A DNA stretch of 64,000 nucleotides from Dryas octopetala (GCA_963921425.1 OY992832.1:30965489-31029488); one strand, 5' to 3'; positions 1 through 11,835 are shown, numbered from the stretch's first letter. Notes: a model not told the origin generated them from the sequence alone. Program-made: numbers and translations.

Positions 1-1293
1 TCTTATACATATTAGGGTAAACTAGCTTATATGACCTAGTGAGCTTTTGACAGCTAGCCTGTGCTTTATTTATGAGTGATCCATACTCTAATTTTTTCTT
101 GTCATACAAGTCTATGATCTCATCTCATCTTTTGATCATTGCTTGGAATATGCATATAGAATCATGACCTAGAACTTTACTTGGAATCTGTGCAAAGCAT
201 GCTTAATGACTTCATGAATCCCTTGAAATGATTTTAGGCTATGCGTGTATTAACCCCTTAAGACCTTGGCCAACCCTTTTGCATGATATCCTGTAGTTAA
301 CCCCTATCAAAACCCTAAAAGTATGGGGGAGTTACATCCCTACCAAAACCTTATCTATGGTATTGTACACCTTTAGTGCTTTAGAGGCTCGAAAGAAAAG
401 TCTGAAACTAGCTTGAAGCTAAAAAAAAAAAAAAAAAACAGAAGATCAAACCTGTTCAATACATCAAAGAAGAAGAGACCATCCTTCCAACCAATCTTGG
501 AGAGTTCAAGGAGCAGATCAATAAAGAAAAAAGTTTTTGGTGCCACCTCCAGGTCAGTCTAATAGTTGGCAATGTCTTTGGTATCTTAATATCATGCCAA
601 AGAAAGAAATAGAACAACAAAAGAAGAAGCAGAACAATCAAAGCAAGCTATGAGTTGCCAAAGTACAAGGTATGCTTTCGAGTAATGAAGTGTGTATGTA
701 CCATAGCTTAGCCCTTGATATCCTTTTCATTTCAATATCAAACCCTACCCGAAGCCAACATTACAACCCTGTAGGACAAGCCCTAATTGATCTTAGGTGC
801 CATGAAGTCTACAAATGTGGAGTATAGATAGGAGGGAACCATATGGGGATTGAGGTCTATACATTCCAAGTAATGATATAGATCTTTCCATGAGATCATC
901 ATAATTGTGCCTTTTCTTCATGCTATTATGTGAGCATTTGCCTTCGCTCACATAAACCATTGAGTGCACCCTTCAACTAAATTCCTGAGTCTATAGAGAA
1001 AACCATTTGTGAGGAATTAAGTTGAAACTAATTTGTATTAATTTGATGATCTAATCCTTGTGTTTCTAACCAATTGGGTCGTGAGGAGAATGGCCATGAA
1101 CACAAAAGAATTAAGGTATGACATTTACTTGTTTGAACTTTGAGATTGAAATATATGCATACTTTGCTTTACTCATTCTTGTTGGCCATGCTCATGATGT
1201 ACAAGGTTGGGAAAATTGTTGTTGTAACTATCCTAGAGTCATTTTATGTTTTTCTTTGCTCGAGGACTAGCAAAGTCTAACTGTGGGGGTATT
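1..1293 (+). mobile_element. 3' internal part of a Ty3/gypsy-type LTR retrotransposon
   Basis: No open coding region is visible. The stretch ends in a run of the form GCTCGAGGACTAGCAAAG followed by a purine-rich CTGTGGGGGT (1281-1290), directly before a TG-starting LTR. This GCTCGAGGAC...GTGGGGG arrangement is the polypurine-tract context I know from plant Tat/Athila-like Ty3/gypsy elements. An A(18) run lies at about 421-438. I infer that this is the non-coding tail between pol/env and the 3' LTR of an element whose 5' part lies outside the window. Lineage assignment is tentative. Confidence 0.5.
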
Positions 1294-2899
1294 TGTTGGA
1301 CACATTTTATACCATCTTTTTATGCAACTATTCTCTCACCTAGCTTGCTAGAAATCTATATTTTTGTAGGATTTTGTTTGTTTTTGTGCTTTTAGGTTTT
1401 TCAGGGAATAATGGAGAGAATGAGCTGAAGCGTACAATTTTGGAGATACAATTGGGCTTCCGAATGAACTAGAAGGAAGAAGGGACCAAACGAGGCCCAA
1501 ATGGGCCACTAGAGGGCAGCAAGCCCGGAGACGCCACCCCAAGGCCCGCCACTCACAGCGGCCCATCCATCCACACATACGCATGTGCCTCCACACAAGG
1601 CCAGTTCTCACCAAATCTCGGCTGCCCAACCACCTCCAAGCCGCTACACATGGAGGCCCAACATCTCATCCACATGCACAAGGCTCCAAGGGCCGGTCCA
1701 CTTTCTTTGCCGCCTCTCCAAGGAGGAGTGCAAAACAAGGAAGCCTACTTTCCGCCCACTCAACCACCACCTAGGGTGGCATGCAAGGCAAGGAAAGCCT
1801 TGCTACACACCCTTTTAACTGCACCTAACTAGAAAACTTCTCCTATAAAAAGAGCCCCTCACCTCTCATTCTCATCATCACTTCTTAGAATTCAGATTTC
1901 ATAGTTTAGAGAGAGTTGAGAGAGGAGAAGGCGCAAGAAGAGAGAAAGAGAAGGATAAGGAAGAGCAAGTCGACGGCCTCCCTAGCTTTGTTCTTGGTTC
2001 TTCTTTGTACTCCAACTTTTATTTTTATTAATTAAAATACCTTTTGCTTATTTAATCTTCTATTTCAATTATGTCTTTGCTTTTCTTGTTAGTTATGGAA
2101 CTAATCCATCTTTTCATATGAACTAGTTAAGAACTTCATTTCCATGCAAGAACTAGGATAAAACCCTAATTCGAAGTTCTAATCAAACCCTAGAAGCATG
2201 ATAATTAGTTTACTAATTTAAATGATTGCATATGTTAAATTCTTAATCTCTGATTTAAAGATAAATTAGGTGTTTTTTCTCAAAGATTGGTTGTCCAAGA
2301 GTATACTGCATCTAGTTAATGTTAGGATTTAATGTGTAATAGACAAAGACATTGAATTCACAAGAACGTGGGAATTAGTTTTGTAGAGAGTAGAGGATCC
2401 TTTGTCCATTTCAAGAAACTTAATGACTCTGCATATGTAAGCCTAGGGTAGCAGCCCGTAGCCATATATAGGAGCATATCTAGCTAACTACTTAGTGATA
2501 CTGTTTTGAGATCTAATTAAGTATGAAAGGAAGGGAACATAATCTGTTAAAAGAAGTTGCCACTAGTCACTAGCCAAACCTAGTTAGTAGGCAAAACTTT
2601 AACATAGTTAGGGTAGAAATTGAGATTTAGGGTGGATTCTGATCACTAGCATGACAATGGGAGTTATTTTATTTTTATGCACTTAGGTAATTAGTCATCA
2701 CTTCTCAACCCCTTGCTTTTTATTGCTTTCAATAAATGCAAGTTTAGTGAATTAGTACTACTACATATTTCATTCCTCGTGGGATCGACCTTGTACGTAT
2801 ACGCTATCGCTACACCAAACGATTTGTATACTTGCGAGCTACAACTCTATATTCATTTCTAAATTCCAAGTAAAACAATTTGTACAAAAAGTGGCAACA
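1294..2899 (+). repeat. LTR (probable 3' LTR) of the preceding retrotransposon
   Basis: The LTR begins TGTTGGACAC just after the polypurine tract and ends ...GTGGCAACA, giving short terminal inverted repeats TGTTG/CAACA. A TATA-like CCTATAAAAAG occurs at about 1842-1852, followed by a purine-rich leader with GAGAGAG. Near the 3' end (about 2775-2845) is the phrase CCTCGTGGGATCGACCTTG..., which recurs in LTRs of Athila/Tat-type elements. The length of about 1.6 kb suits that group. No second LTR is in the window, so the end and the target duplication cannot be confirmed. Short ORFs at 1348-1832 on both strands are chance readings of the C-rich part. Confidence 0.55.
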
Positions 2900-3514
2900 C
2901 CAGGTCATGGGCAGAATGGCAATTTACTCGGCATGGCACCCAGGATAGACTTAAGTCGATCCCAAGTGTCACTCACCGCGGACTGCCAATCTCATGACAG
3001 AGTGAAGTCCTACGTGATTGGATCGGGCAAGTAACTCGCACTATCGAACCGAACTAGCCGAACATGTTGTCTAGCGATGCCTCGCAGAATAGTCTAGCTT
3101 GTGCTCGGCTTGGTGACTGTTATCTTTGACCAAGAATAATTGACTGAAGGGCATGGCATGGTGCTAGTTTTGGTGGAAGTGGTGTCGTCATTAGTTAGGT
3201 CAAGGGTTGTGACGTGGATTCGATGTGTTGACTGGGTCATCCATTGAAAAGTCAGCATGTCACATAGGACGCTTGTCAAGCCTCGTGTAAGCATGCGATT
3301 GGTTCTAATCCTCCAGGTGGATTTATCCACAAACATAAGTCCCCTAACTTCCGATCCAATCCAAAATGACTTGGAGTAGGAGTTGAAAATCATGCGTGAT
3401 AGTTGATCTTCTTTTGAAATTCAAAAATTCTGGCATCGCACCTACTCAGGGTTTGGAAAAATTTAGAGAACAAATCAAAACAATCTAGCTAGATCCAACA
3501 TTGAAAAATATGAA
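2900..3514. other. Intergenic stretch, nothing recognised
   Basis: About 600 bases of ordinary composition. A 99-codon minus-strand reading (3094-3393) has no recognisable domain and no splice context, so I do not call it a gene. It may be flanking DNA or old repeat. Confidence 0.4.
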
Positions 3515-4026
3515 ATGTACCGTAATTGAACCAATTAGTTACCAAATCATAAGGTTTGGTTAACCAATGTTTCGGTTTAGTTCGGTTCGGTTATGCAGTT
3601 TGGAATAAGTCAATTTTTCTAGGCCCAAATTTGAAGATTTCCTTAAATTTTTCAAGAAAAAAAAATACAACATTTTTACAAAAGGAGTAGTTTTTTTTTT
3701 TTTTTGGCTAACTACAAAAAGAGTAGTTTATGAGCTTCATTTAACACAAATATAACTTAATAACATTTATAGCTCAATTGCAATATCACCTAATAACGTT
3801 ATAGCACACTTTAACTAATGTAAGTGTACTAAGTGTTCAAAAATATAAAAAATAAATATTTAAATTACTATAAAGTTATCGGTTCAATTCAATTATAATC
3901 GTTGAAATAGAGTCTTTAAATTGATAACCAAACCTGGGTTATGCGTTTTGAATCGGTTATATAATCCATTTGGTCCGATTTGGTACAAATCGATATTCAG
4001 TTATACGATATTTTTGCCCACCCCTA
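3515..4026. mobile_element. Decayed hAT-like MITE (right end preserved)
   Basis: The right end reads TTTTGCCCACCCCTA (about 4013-4026), the inverse of the TAGGGGTGGGCA terminus seen intact at 17540. The interior contains pairs of GGTTCGGTT and AACCGA-type words, as in that family. The left terminus is not recognisable and no 8-bp target duplication was found, so this copy is truncated or old. Confidence 0.4.
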
Positions 4027-4061
4027 AAAGCGATTGTTTTTAAAAACTAAGGGTGTGTTTG

Positions 4062-7000
4062 TGTAACGACACGACCCAAATTTCCACTAGAAATTTAAAT
4101 TTTTATTTAACTATGGTTTTTAAGAGGTTTTTAAAGGACGTTGAATTGTATTTTAAAGATTTGAGATTTATTTGAAAAATAAAAAGGATTTGGATTTAAA
4201 TTTTTTATTTATTTTTGTTTTAATTTGGGGTTTGACCCAAAGTTGACTTTGGGTCCGTTAGATAGGTTTCGATCCCACGATTTCATAGACACGTAGCACG
4301 CGTCGATCCGAGTTACGGTTTGAAAGATATGGGCGTTTGAAGCGAGGGGCAATTTCGTAAAATGGACAAATTGGGTTTAAAAATCAGATTTTTTTTAGAA
4401 GTTTCTCTCTCTATCTAGAACATTCTTTTTCCCCTTTTATTTCTCACACCCTCGCACCCTCTCCCCTGCGCCATTTCCCAGCCACCACCCACTCACCATC
4501 GCCGGCCGCCTTACCAGCCTCTGGCTCGGACGAGCTTTCCCCCCCAGGCGCCGACCACCCCCCCCCAGCCTACTCTCTCTCTTTCCCCCACAGACCCTCT
4601 TATCTCTCTTCCAATGTCTGCGCGCGGCACCATCATCATAGGACAGACTCCGGCCATTTTCCCGGCGGCACGAGACCACCGACGTGACCCCCGTGAGCCG
4701 GCCGTCCTCCTCCGTGCCTCCCCTCGCTAGCCCGCCGCCTCTGTGCGCAGCAACTCGCCAGAGAAAGCTAGTCATGCCGCCGGCCATTTTGTCGATTTCG
4801 ACCACTCCAGAGCTCCAATCACGAAATTAATTGGTGGGTTTTCTTCCTCTATTCAAGGGCTTCCAAACCCATATGGTTTGATTTGTCAATTTTGACCAAT
4901 TTTGATTTTGGAAAAATTTGGGGTTTAGGGCTCATTTCGGGTCTCTCTTGAGAATTTCGGAAATCGGATGATATTAATGTAGTTATAGACAATTTACACC
5001 CCTAGGAAATGTTATTTGATTATTAGAATTAGATAATTTAAGAAATTGGACAATTGGTGACTTTTAGGCTAGACATCCGCCACTTTGGGTGGCGACGGCG
5101 GTGGTTCCAACCACCCAGTCGTCAATTTTTTTGGATAATATAAATTTGAGACTCAAATTAAGTTGAGTATTGATTTTGGATAGGTGGATGCGACTTGAGC
5201 GACAAAAAGATTATTTTGGGCTCGTGATCAAACACTTTGCGGGTATCGTCTTTAGCTCTTGGACAACCCCAAGTAAGGTAGGCCACTTGCAAGATTTCTT
5301 TTGTATTTGTGGTCGATTTTGAGGATGTGGATGTAGTAGTTGGAGCCGGGATGAATTTGGAATAGGGTGAATGAGAATAGTTTAGTGAAAAACAATTTCT
5401 AACTAGTAGGAAAAACGTGAGTCGGGAGGAACGTTAGGCTATCACACAAACACTTTTATTTTACATAAATTGAGGCTAATTTCTTGTTTTATTGGTTATT
5501 GTATAGGCGAGACGACCGTGGCTCTTGACGATCCGGCGGAGGATCGAAGTTAGGGCTATCTCTGTGAGTGGACCCTTCTTCCTTAAAATGATTTATGAAA
5601 TTTGCATTTTTTATCTTGGTTAATTGAATTTGTTTTAGTAATAACAAATGTGAGCGAACTTTGGTTTTCAAATAAATTCATAAAAGATTTCATTAATCCT
5701 ATTATGCATGATAGCTTAAATTTGATTTGGGATTTGATGAAAATGTTAGATTTCGGATTTCAAATGCTTCATAAGTAAGTTTTTAAAACATATATTTACA
5801 TGTTGATTTTAGTGAGTTGTTGGGCTTTGGGAAAAGAATTTAGTTTCTCATTTTATATACAAGGTTCATTTAATATTTCGGTTTTGTCGAAAAATATTAT
5901 TTTGATTTATGTATATTGAATTTGATTCGGATTTCGTATGTTGGCTTATGGATTTAAAGTTTCTTTTGGGAAAGTACCATGATATTTAATTTCGGTGGAA
6001 AAAGGATCTATTACTTGGGTTATGGGAAAATGGTTTTCAAACCACCCTTGCAGTACCCTCCAGGTTATCAGATTGGATAGGTCTTTGGGACCCATCATGG
6101 CACACATATAGGCTTTGGGCCGTGTGTCGGGATGCTTCGCCCTTTGGGGGCTGCTCTGCGTGCACGTATGACCAGGATTGTCTGCACGTGTTGGATTTTA
6201 CTCCACGCGTGTGTATGGCTAGGATATTGCCTGCACGTGTTAGATTTTACTCCACACGTGTGTATGGCCAGGATATTGCCTGCCTGTGCGATGCAAGAAT
6301 TCCGCACAAGTGTATGGCCAGGTTATTCAGGGTATATAGCATGGTGGAAAATGAAATTGGTATTTTCAAGAGTTTAAATATGGATTTTAAGTGAGAACTA
6401 CTTTTCGAGTTTTATAATGATTTCGATTTTATTATTTTTATGACTTTGTTAAATTAAATGATTTGCTATTGAGAAATGTGTTTTGAGTTATCTTTTTCTT
6501 GAGTTCCATTAGTTTTATAATACTCTTAAGCTTGAAAATGGTTTTAAAACTGGGGGATTTCAAAGAGTGACGTGAGGTCTTAGAGTTAAATGTGGTTATG
6601 AAGGGTTTTCTGAAAAGATATTTAACATTTGATTTCATTTTCATTAAACTGTCCACTCACTGAGTTTGTCTCACGTTTTACCTTGTTTTGTCTTAAATTG
6701 TCCCACAGATAGTAGCTTTGGTGGAGGTCGAGCCGATAACGTCGAGGCATTTGCGTCCATCTTCCTACTCGGACCTTGTAGGCGCCATTTAATTTTTGTA
6801 GAAATTCCTTATAATAGAATAGCAGCTCTGATAACCACTCTACATTTTTAAGTTGGATTTCTTTGAAATTGTTGGGTCTGAGACCCTTTTTGGTTGTGGT
6901 AGAGGTGGTTGCTATTTAGAAGTGCTTTTTAACAGGTTTTGAAATTTCTGGGTTAGTCCATTTTCAGGAGAGGTTTTGCCGAATTTTCGGTAGGATTTTC

Positions 7001-7065
7001 CTTGATTTTGGATTCCTGCAGGACCTCTCCAGGTTTCAGGGTGGAATCCGGGGGCAGTCCTGTTA
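4062..7065 (+). mobile_element. Solo LTR of a Ty3/gypsy (Tekay/Del-like) element
   Basis: This 3.0-kb LTR starts TGTAACGACACGACCC and ends GGGGGCAGTCCTGTTA (the usual CA end has become TA). A perfect 5-bp duplication GTTTG flanks it (4057-4061 and 7066-7070), and no internal retroelement sequence is present, so it is a solo LTR left by LTR-LTR recombination. A second, diverged copy lies inverted at 45523-48019. Long LTRs starting TGTAA(C/T)G.. are typical of Tekay/Del chromoviruses; that lineage call is inference. A C-rich leader-like segment at 4430-4800 and a minisatellite at 6179-6328 lie inside it. Confidence 0.8.
6179..6328 (+). repeat. 49-bp minisatellite inside the solo LTR
   Basis: Three tandem units of about 49 bp share CTGCACGTGTT.GATTTTACTCCAC, then GTGTATGGCYAGGATATTG. 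Units one and two are nearly identical; the third is diverged. The block contains CACGTG-like words (TGCACGTGTT) at each unit start. Three overlapping ORFs across it reflect the repeat rather than a gene. Confidence 0.75.
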
Positions 7066-7280
7066 GTTTGGTATCCTTTCAAAAAATAGTTTTTTTTTTT
7101 TTGTCCTTGATATTTATGGATGAAATATGGAATAAAATTTTTAATACTGTTTTTAAATAGAGCACCAAACAGCCCCTAATTTTCTAATAGCTGTGACTTG
7201 AGTTACAAAGAGGATTCCAATAAGTCCAGATTCTCTGTCCCCAAATTCCATATCATCTGTCTCTTACTTACATAATATTT

Positions 7281-7673
7281 GGCCAAAGTTCACTTTTGGT
7301 CTCTATAGTTTGAGTTAGGTTCCACTTTAGTCCACATACTTTTAATCGTTATGATTTTGGTCCCTGTAGTTTGAGTTAATTTCCACTTTGAGTTAATTTC
7401 CACTTTGGTCCTTATAGTTTTAATTGTTATGATTTTGGTCTCCGTAGTTTGAGTTAGGTTTCACTTTTGTCCTGTACGTAGTTTGATAAACAAAAATGCT
7501 GAGATGTTCTTGAATTGCAACAATTTATAAACTACAAGATCAAAATCATAACAATTAAAACTACATGATTAAAGTGATTTCAAACTACAGGGACCAAAAT
7601 CATAACAATTGAAACTACATAGACCAAAGTGGAATCTAACTCAAACTACAAGAACTAAAACCAAACTTTGGCC
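7281..7673. mobile_element. Mutator-like MITE with long inverted repeats
   Basis: This 393-bp element begins GGCCAAAGTT and ends AACTTTGGCC, flanked by a perfect 9-bp duplication ATAATATTT (7272-7280 and 7674-7682). A 9-bp duplication is the Mutator (MULE) hallmark. Most of its length is inverted repeat built from reiterated TTTTGGTCCYTGTAGTTTGAGTTA-type units of about 50-60 bp. It has no coding capacity and needs transposase in trans. Confidence 0.75.
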
Positions 7674-9449
7674 ATAATATTTTGACCCTTCACTTAACAA
7701 CTATCTATAGGGCTGGGTCGGTTTGATCGAAAAACCGATACCATACCCGAAACCGCTCCAACCGATGCCGAGAATAACCGTACCGAGATATCGGTTTGCC
7801 AACCGAACCGGTATGTTCAGTTTCGGTTTCGGTTCTCAGATCCTGGAACCGTCAGTTTACCGAAACGAGTATATATAATATTTAATTTAATATAACATTT
7901 TTATACATTTCTAATTTTCTATACCCTAAATTATATTTCTATAATACATTTATATACATTTCTATAAGTTATATAAAAAATATATAAATTTATAAACCTT
8001 AAACCCTTTATATACCCTAAACCCTATAATTAATAATTTATATGTTTTTTAATTTATATAATACATTAATATATAAAGACTAATTGAAAATACTCTAAAC
8101 CCTAATATTATACCATATCCTAAACAATTTATGCCATATAACTATAAAATAAATTCTAAACCCTATATCCTATTCCTATATCTTATACCCTAAACCCTAT
8201 TGTCTATTTTAAAAATTTTAAATCTCATACCTTATAAGGCTTATATCCTATACCGATAGACCATATACCCTAAGACTATAAATGTATTAAAAGTAAAAAC
8301 TTCAAACCCTAAACCCCAAAATACCCTAATGTCTAAATTAAATTAATTAATAAAATGAAACAGGACTTAAACAAAACAACCCTAATTTTTTTTTTTTAAG
8401 AATATAAAATATACTGATTAAGAATTTATGACCTTTTTATTTATTTATTTTGTTAAATACATGGCATTTTATGATTGGCTGTTTTCATTCTTACCATACT
8501 CCCTACCCCATGGAATCTCAATTTCCACAAATCACCACCCTACCCTATCCTATCTAATAAAAAATAATTATTAAAATTAAGAAAATAAAAATCATTATCC
8601 ATGTTAAATAAGAAGTTTTTACTAAGTCAACTTTATCTAAGGAAAAAGGCCATCGAAATATTCAAAAAAGGTTGCTCCTCAGCCAGCATCATGATTCAAA
8701 TCAGGACATGGATTCTCTGCCAGGCAATGTTCCTGACTTTTAATCCCAGTCCTTCAATAATATCTCATAGCTGATATTTTGCCACGTTTCTAAACTACTT
8801 CTTTTCCATTAAATAATATTAAAAAATTAAAAATAAGAAAAACAAAAACCCATCAAGCCAAGCCATCCCACCGCACCACCTCCCCAGTACGGCAGACCCA
8901 CCTCCTCCTTTTTCTTTCTCTCCATTCCCTTCTCTCTCTCTCTCTCCAGATGGCAGTCCACATATCTTGATGGTGTAGGGCTTTTTCTTGTTGAAATTTT
9001 CCCACGCATTTCTTTTCTAAAACCCACTTCTTCAGTTTTTCTCCTTTTCTTGAATCTTCAATTCCATGAATGTGATGTATAATAAAGTAAGAGGGCTGCT
9101 ATTTGCACACCCTCTTTTTTCTTTTTGCACACCCCTTCTGAAAAAAAAAAAACCTCAAGAAAAAGACCACTTTAACCCTCCCCTCACCCACACACCCCAT
9201 TCCCATCTCCCCCCCCCCCCCCCCCGTACACACCCCTCCATCTTTCTCAAGCTTGCACAGCCACGCCCACAGCCACGCCCACCACCATTCTCCCTCTCTC
9301 TACCATCTCTCCCAACCACCCCAGCCCCGCCCCAGCCCACCCCAACCCAGCCCCGACCACCCCAGCCCCGCCCCTTCTCACCCCAACCCAGCCCCGACCA
9401 CCCCAGCCCTCCAGCCACAGCGCGTAGCGGCTTCCAACCACTGGCGTGC

Positions 9450-9452
<3 letters not shown>

Positions 9453-9504
<52 letters not shown>
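9453..9504 (+). repeat. (TC)n microsatellite
   Basis: About 26 uninterrupted TC dinucleotides lie in the core of the nested GC-rich element. Confidence 0.95.
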
Positions 9505-9506
<2 letters not shown>

Positions 9507-9514
9507 AGTAGCTG

Positions 9515-9636
9515 GTTCGGCGAGCACTTGCCGAACGGGTCCTTGATGTTCGGTGGGTACCTGCCGAACAACACTCACATCGTTCGGCGGATGCCTGCCG
9601 AACGTGTGTGACATTTTCGGCGGGCCAGTGTCGAAT
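9515..9636. repeat. Four 33-bp units, each with a TTCGG/CCGAA hairpin
   Basis: Four 22-nt palindromes start at 9515, 9548, 9582 and 9615, a period of 33-34 bp. The first three have a perfect 6-bp stem GTTCGG...CCGAAC around a 10-nt loop (YGRGYACYTG-like). The fourth is degenerate (TTTCGG...TCGAAT). The spacing is exactly 11 codons, so each strand shows an apparent peptide repeat, but there is no supporting gene. Confidence 0.75.
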
Positions 9637-10677
9637 GGATGCGCAGCTGCGTGCGGGAGGAGAGAGAGAGAGAGGAGGTGGTGCTGCTACAGGGCTGGGG
9701 TGCGGGAGGGAAGGAGGTGGTCCGGTGAGGGGCTGAGTGGGTGGGTTGGGGCTGGGGTGGGCTGTGAGGGGTGGTCGGGGCTGGGTTGGGGTGGGCTGGG
9801 GAAGAGAAAGAGGAGGTGGTGCTGCGGGGGGGTCGGTGCAGGGGCTGAGGGGCTAGGTGGGTTGGGTGGAGGGGGGAGGCCGGAAGGGGAAGGAGGGAGG
9901 GGTGGGTCGGGTGAGGGGGTTGAGGGGCTAGGTGGGTTGGGTGGAGAGGCTGGCTGGCTGGGGGAGGGTTGGAGAAGAAGAAGAAAAAAAAAAAACAGGG
10001 AAAGGGGGGTGTTAACGTGAGAAAAAAGAGAGGGAAAGAAAGAAGGGTGTGTAATGAAATGAGGGTATTTTAGTAATGGGTTGGGTGTGTGTTGAGAGAT
10101 TTTGAATTTGAAGTAAGTGTGTGGGGTGTGTAGGAGAAAAAAAGAGAAAAATGGTGTGCAAAAAGAAAAAAAAGGGTGTGCAAATAGCAGCCCTCTAAAG
10201 TAATAATGATATTAAATACCATTGCTTTGCAGATATTAAGACGAACTTTTTTTTTTTTTTAGCCACCATGCCCACATAAATTCAGAACTTCTCTGGATGT
10301 GATTCAAGAGGTTGAGTATAAAAGAAGTGGTTTTTAGACCCAAGGGCTCTGCTTACACCAGCGCCGTGCTGTGATAGAGAAAGAAAGGGGAGGAGGAAGG
10401 TGGTACAGTGGGCTGGGCTGGGCTCTCTCTCTTATCCCTCTCTCTGCTGCGTTCTCTCTCTCTTTCTCCCTCTCTCTACGATCTCTCTTTCTTTGTTTCC
10501 GATCAGAGCCCATTTCGAGCCGAACCGACCGACAATGCCGGTCCAACTGAGTGCCGGTTTACCGGCATTCCAGTACCGGTCTCGGTAATCAAAGTGGCCA
10601 ACCAAGGGAGGTTCGGTCGGTACACGGTTTTGGTTTCCGGTTCGGTAACCGTACCGAATCCACTCCCTCACTATCTA

Positions 10678-11835
10678 GCACTGTTAATAACTCTCATTAA
10701 AAGAAAAAAGAAAAAAAATAACAAAAAGACTCCTCCATGCCCGCTGGTTCTTAGACGGTTCAACTTCTCTCCACAAATCCACCTTTTTTTCTCTAATCTC
10801 ACCATCCACCAACCAAGCAAAGATCTAAAACACACTCTTATTTTATTTTTCCATGTCTTCCGATCAACCCGATGAGAAAAACCGACCGATCATCCTCTCC
10901 CATTCCTATCGCATCAGCCTCATAACAGTAGCTGCGGCTCCACAGCCACCTCAACACCACCATGGGTTTAATCATAATTAATGATCTTTGTTACAATCCC
11001 TCTGTGTTTCCAAACTCACAACAAGCATAACCCAGCTAGCTAGAAAACATTAATAAAAATCAAATTAACACTCCAACTTTAACTAGAGCCATGGTGTCGA
11101 AGTTGTCATCGCCGGAGGAAGAGGCATGGAGGTCGAGAGGCACGGCGAAGAACAGGTCGTGTAGTGGTGGTGGAGGTGCTGGTACTGCTAAGAGGCAGAT
11201 GATATTGGAGTGTTGGTGAGTTTTGCTCAATGGGAATCTTCGTGTGAGGTTGGAAAGACACAGATGCAGAAGAAGAAGAAGAAGAAGAAGAGTCGATTAA
11301 AAAAAATTACTTTTTATTATTTTCTTAAATGGAAACATATTAAAAAAAAATAATCAGAGTGACCGGGTTTTGTTCCGCTGGTTGGTGATTGAGTTGCAGA
11401 AGATGAGGGGGGAGTCTGCAAAAAGACAATGAAAAGGCTAAGAACACGTTGAATCCATGAAGAAATTAGTATTGTTTTTGTTTTTTTTAATTATATTTAA
11501 TAAGTTAAAAAGTGTTAAAGCGCTGTTCAATAAATAAACATGTGTCTAAATATTAAATATTAAGTAAAGAACGCCAATGAAACATAGATTTTGGGGACAG
11601 AGGACATGGACTAGATCCGATCCTGTTAGGCTGTTAGCTGGCGTCTTGTTAGTTGCAATAGGACTAGTTAACTGTGTTTTAATTGTGTCGGTGGTAACTA
11701 CATGTTTGACTAACCAAACACTTTGGTAAAGTAAAACACTTAATTATGAACACGATACAAATAAGGCAATAACATTATTGCTTACAATCAAAGAATGTTA
11801 ATAAAAAAAGACTTAGATATGCTTCCAAGTTGTCC
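10678..11835. other. Region upstream of the P450 gene
   Basis: No gene is supported. It contains T/C-rich tracts and a (GAA)n-type run at about 11271-11291. A 42-codon ORF from an ATG at 11091 resembles nothing I can name with confidence. The upstream regulatory region of the P450 probably lies in the last few hundred bases. Confidence 0.4.

Larger units (their letters stand above)
4051..7176. mobile_element. Tourist-like (PIF/Harbinger) MITE, split by a solo LTR
   Basis: The left end is GGGTGTGTTTGGTAT; the right end is AGCACCAAACAGCCCC, its imperfect inverse. Both are flanked by TAA (4048-4050 and 7177-7179), the 3-bp target typical of Tourist/PIF-Harbinger elements. Without the inserted LTR (4062-7065 plus one copy of GTTTG) the MITE would be only about 120 bp. 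It has no coding capacity. The MITE is therefore older than the LTR element that landed in it. Confidence 0.7.
9091..10195. mobile_element. GC-rich TIR element nested in the hAT-like element
   Basis: The ends are GAGGGCTGCTATTTGCACACCC and its inverse, extended by TTTTTCTTTTTGCACACC on both sides (about 45 bp of near-perfect inverted repeat). They are flanked by an 8-bp duplication TAAAGTAA (9083-9090 and 10196-10203), which suggests a hAT-type element. The core differs strongly in composition: C-rich on the left (C(17) at 9209-9225, CCCCAGCCC repeats), then (TC)n, then hairpin repeats, then G-rich (GGGCTGGG, GGGTTGGG). The C-rich and G-rich halves are themselves roughly complementary. The long ORFs read through it (9066-9611, 9553-10020 and others) are low-complexity and not genes. 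Confidence 0.65.
7708..10669. mobile_element. hAT-like non-autonomous element carrying a nested element
   Basis: The left end TAGGGCTGGGTCGGTTTG and the right end (inverse GAGGGAGTGGATTCGGTACGG) are imperfect inverted repeats. A perfect 8-bp duplication ACTATCTA flanks them (7700-7707 and 10670-10677), as expected for hAT. Both subterminal regions are dense in GGTTCGGT/ACCGAACC words. The left interior (7860-8340) is AT-rich with many CCCTAAA-like words, also seen in the hAT MITE at 17540. No transposase is visible. A separate TIR element occupies 9091-10195, so the host element proper is about 1.85 kb. Confidence 0.65.

Noticed and set aside
4437..4805. 122-codon minus-strand ORF
   Set aside because: It arises from the C-rich leader-like part of the solo LTR.
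7860..8340. CCCTAAA-like words suggesting interstitial telomere repeats
   Set aside because: They are irregular, not tandem 7-mers, and lie inside a hAT-like element.
9066..10020. Long ORFs on both strands (up to 181 codons)
   Set aside because: They are low-complexity readings of C/G-rich repeats and a TC run inside a TIR element, with no domain.
11091..11219. 42-codon ORF ending MILECW, briefly considered as a DVL/RTFL-type small peptide
   Set aside because: The conserved RTF core is absent and there is no other support.
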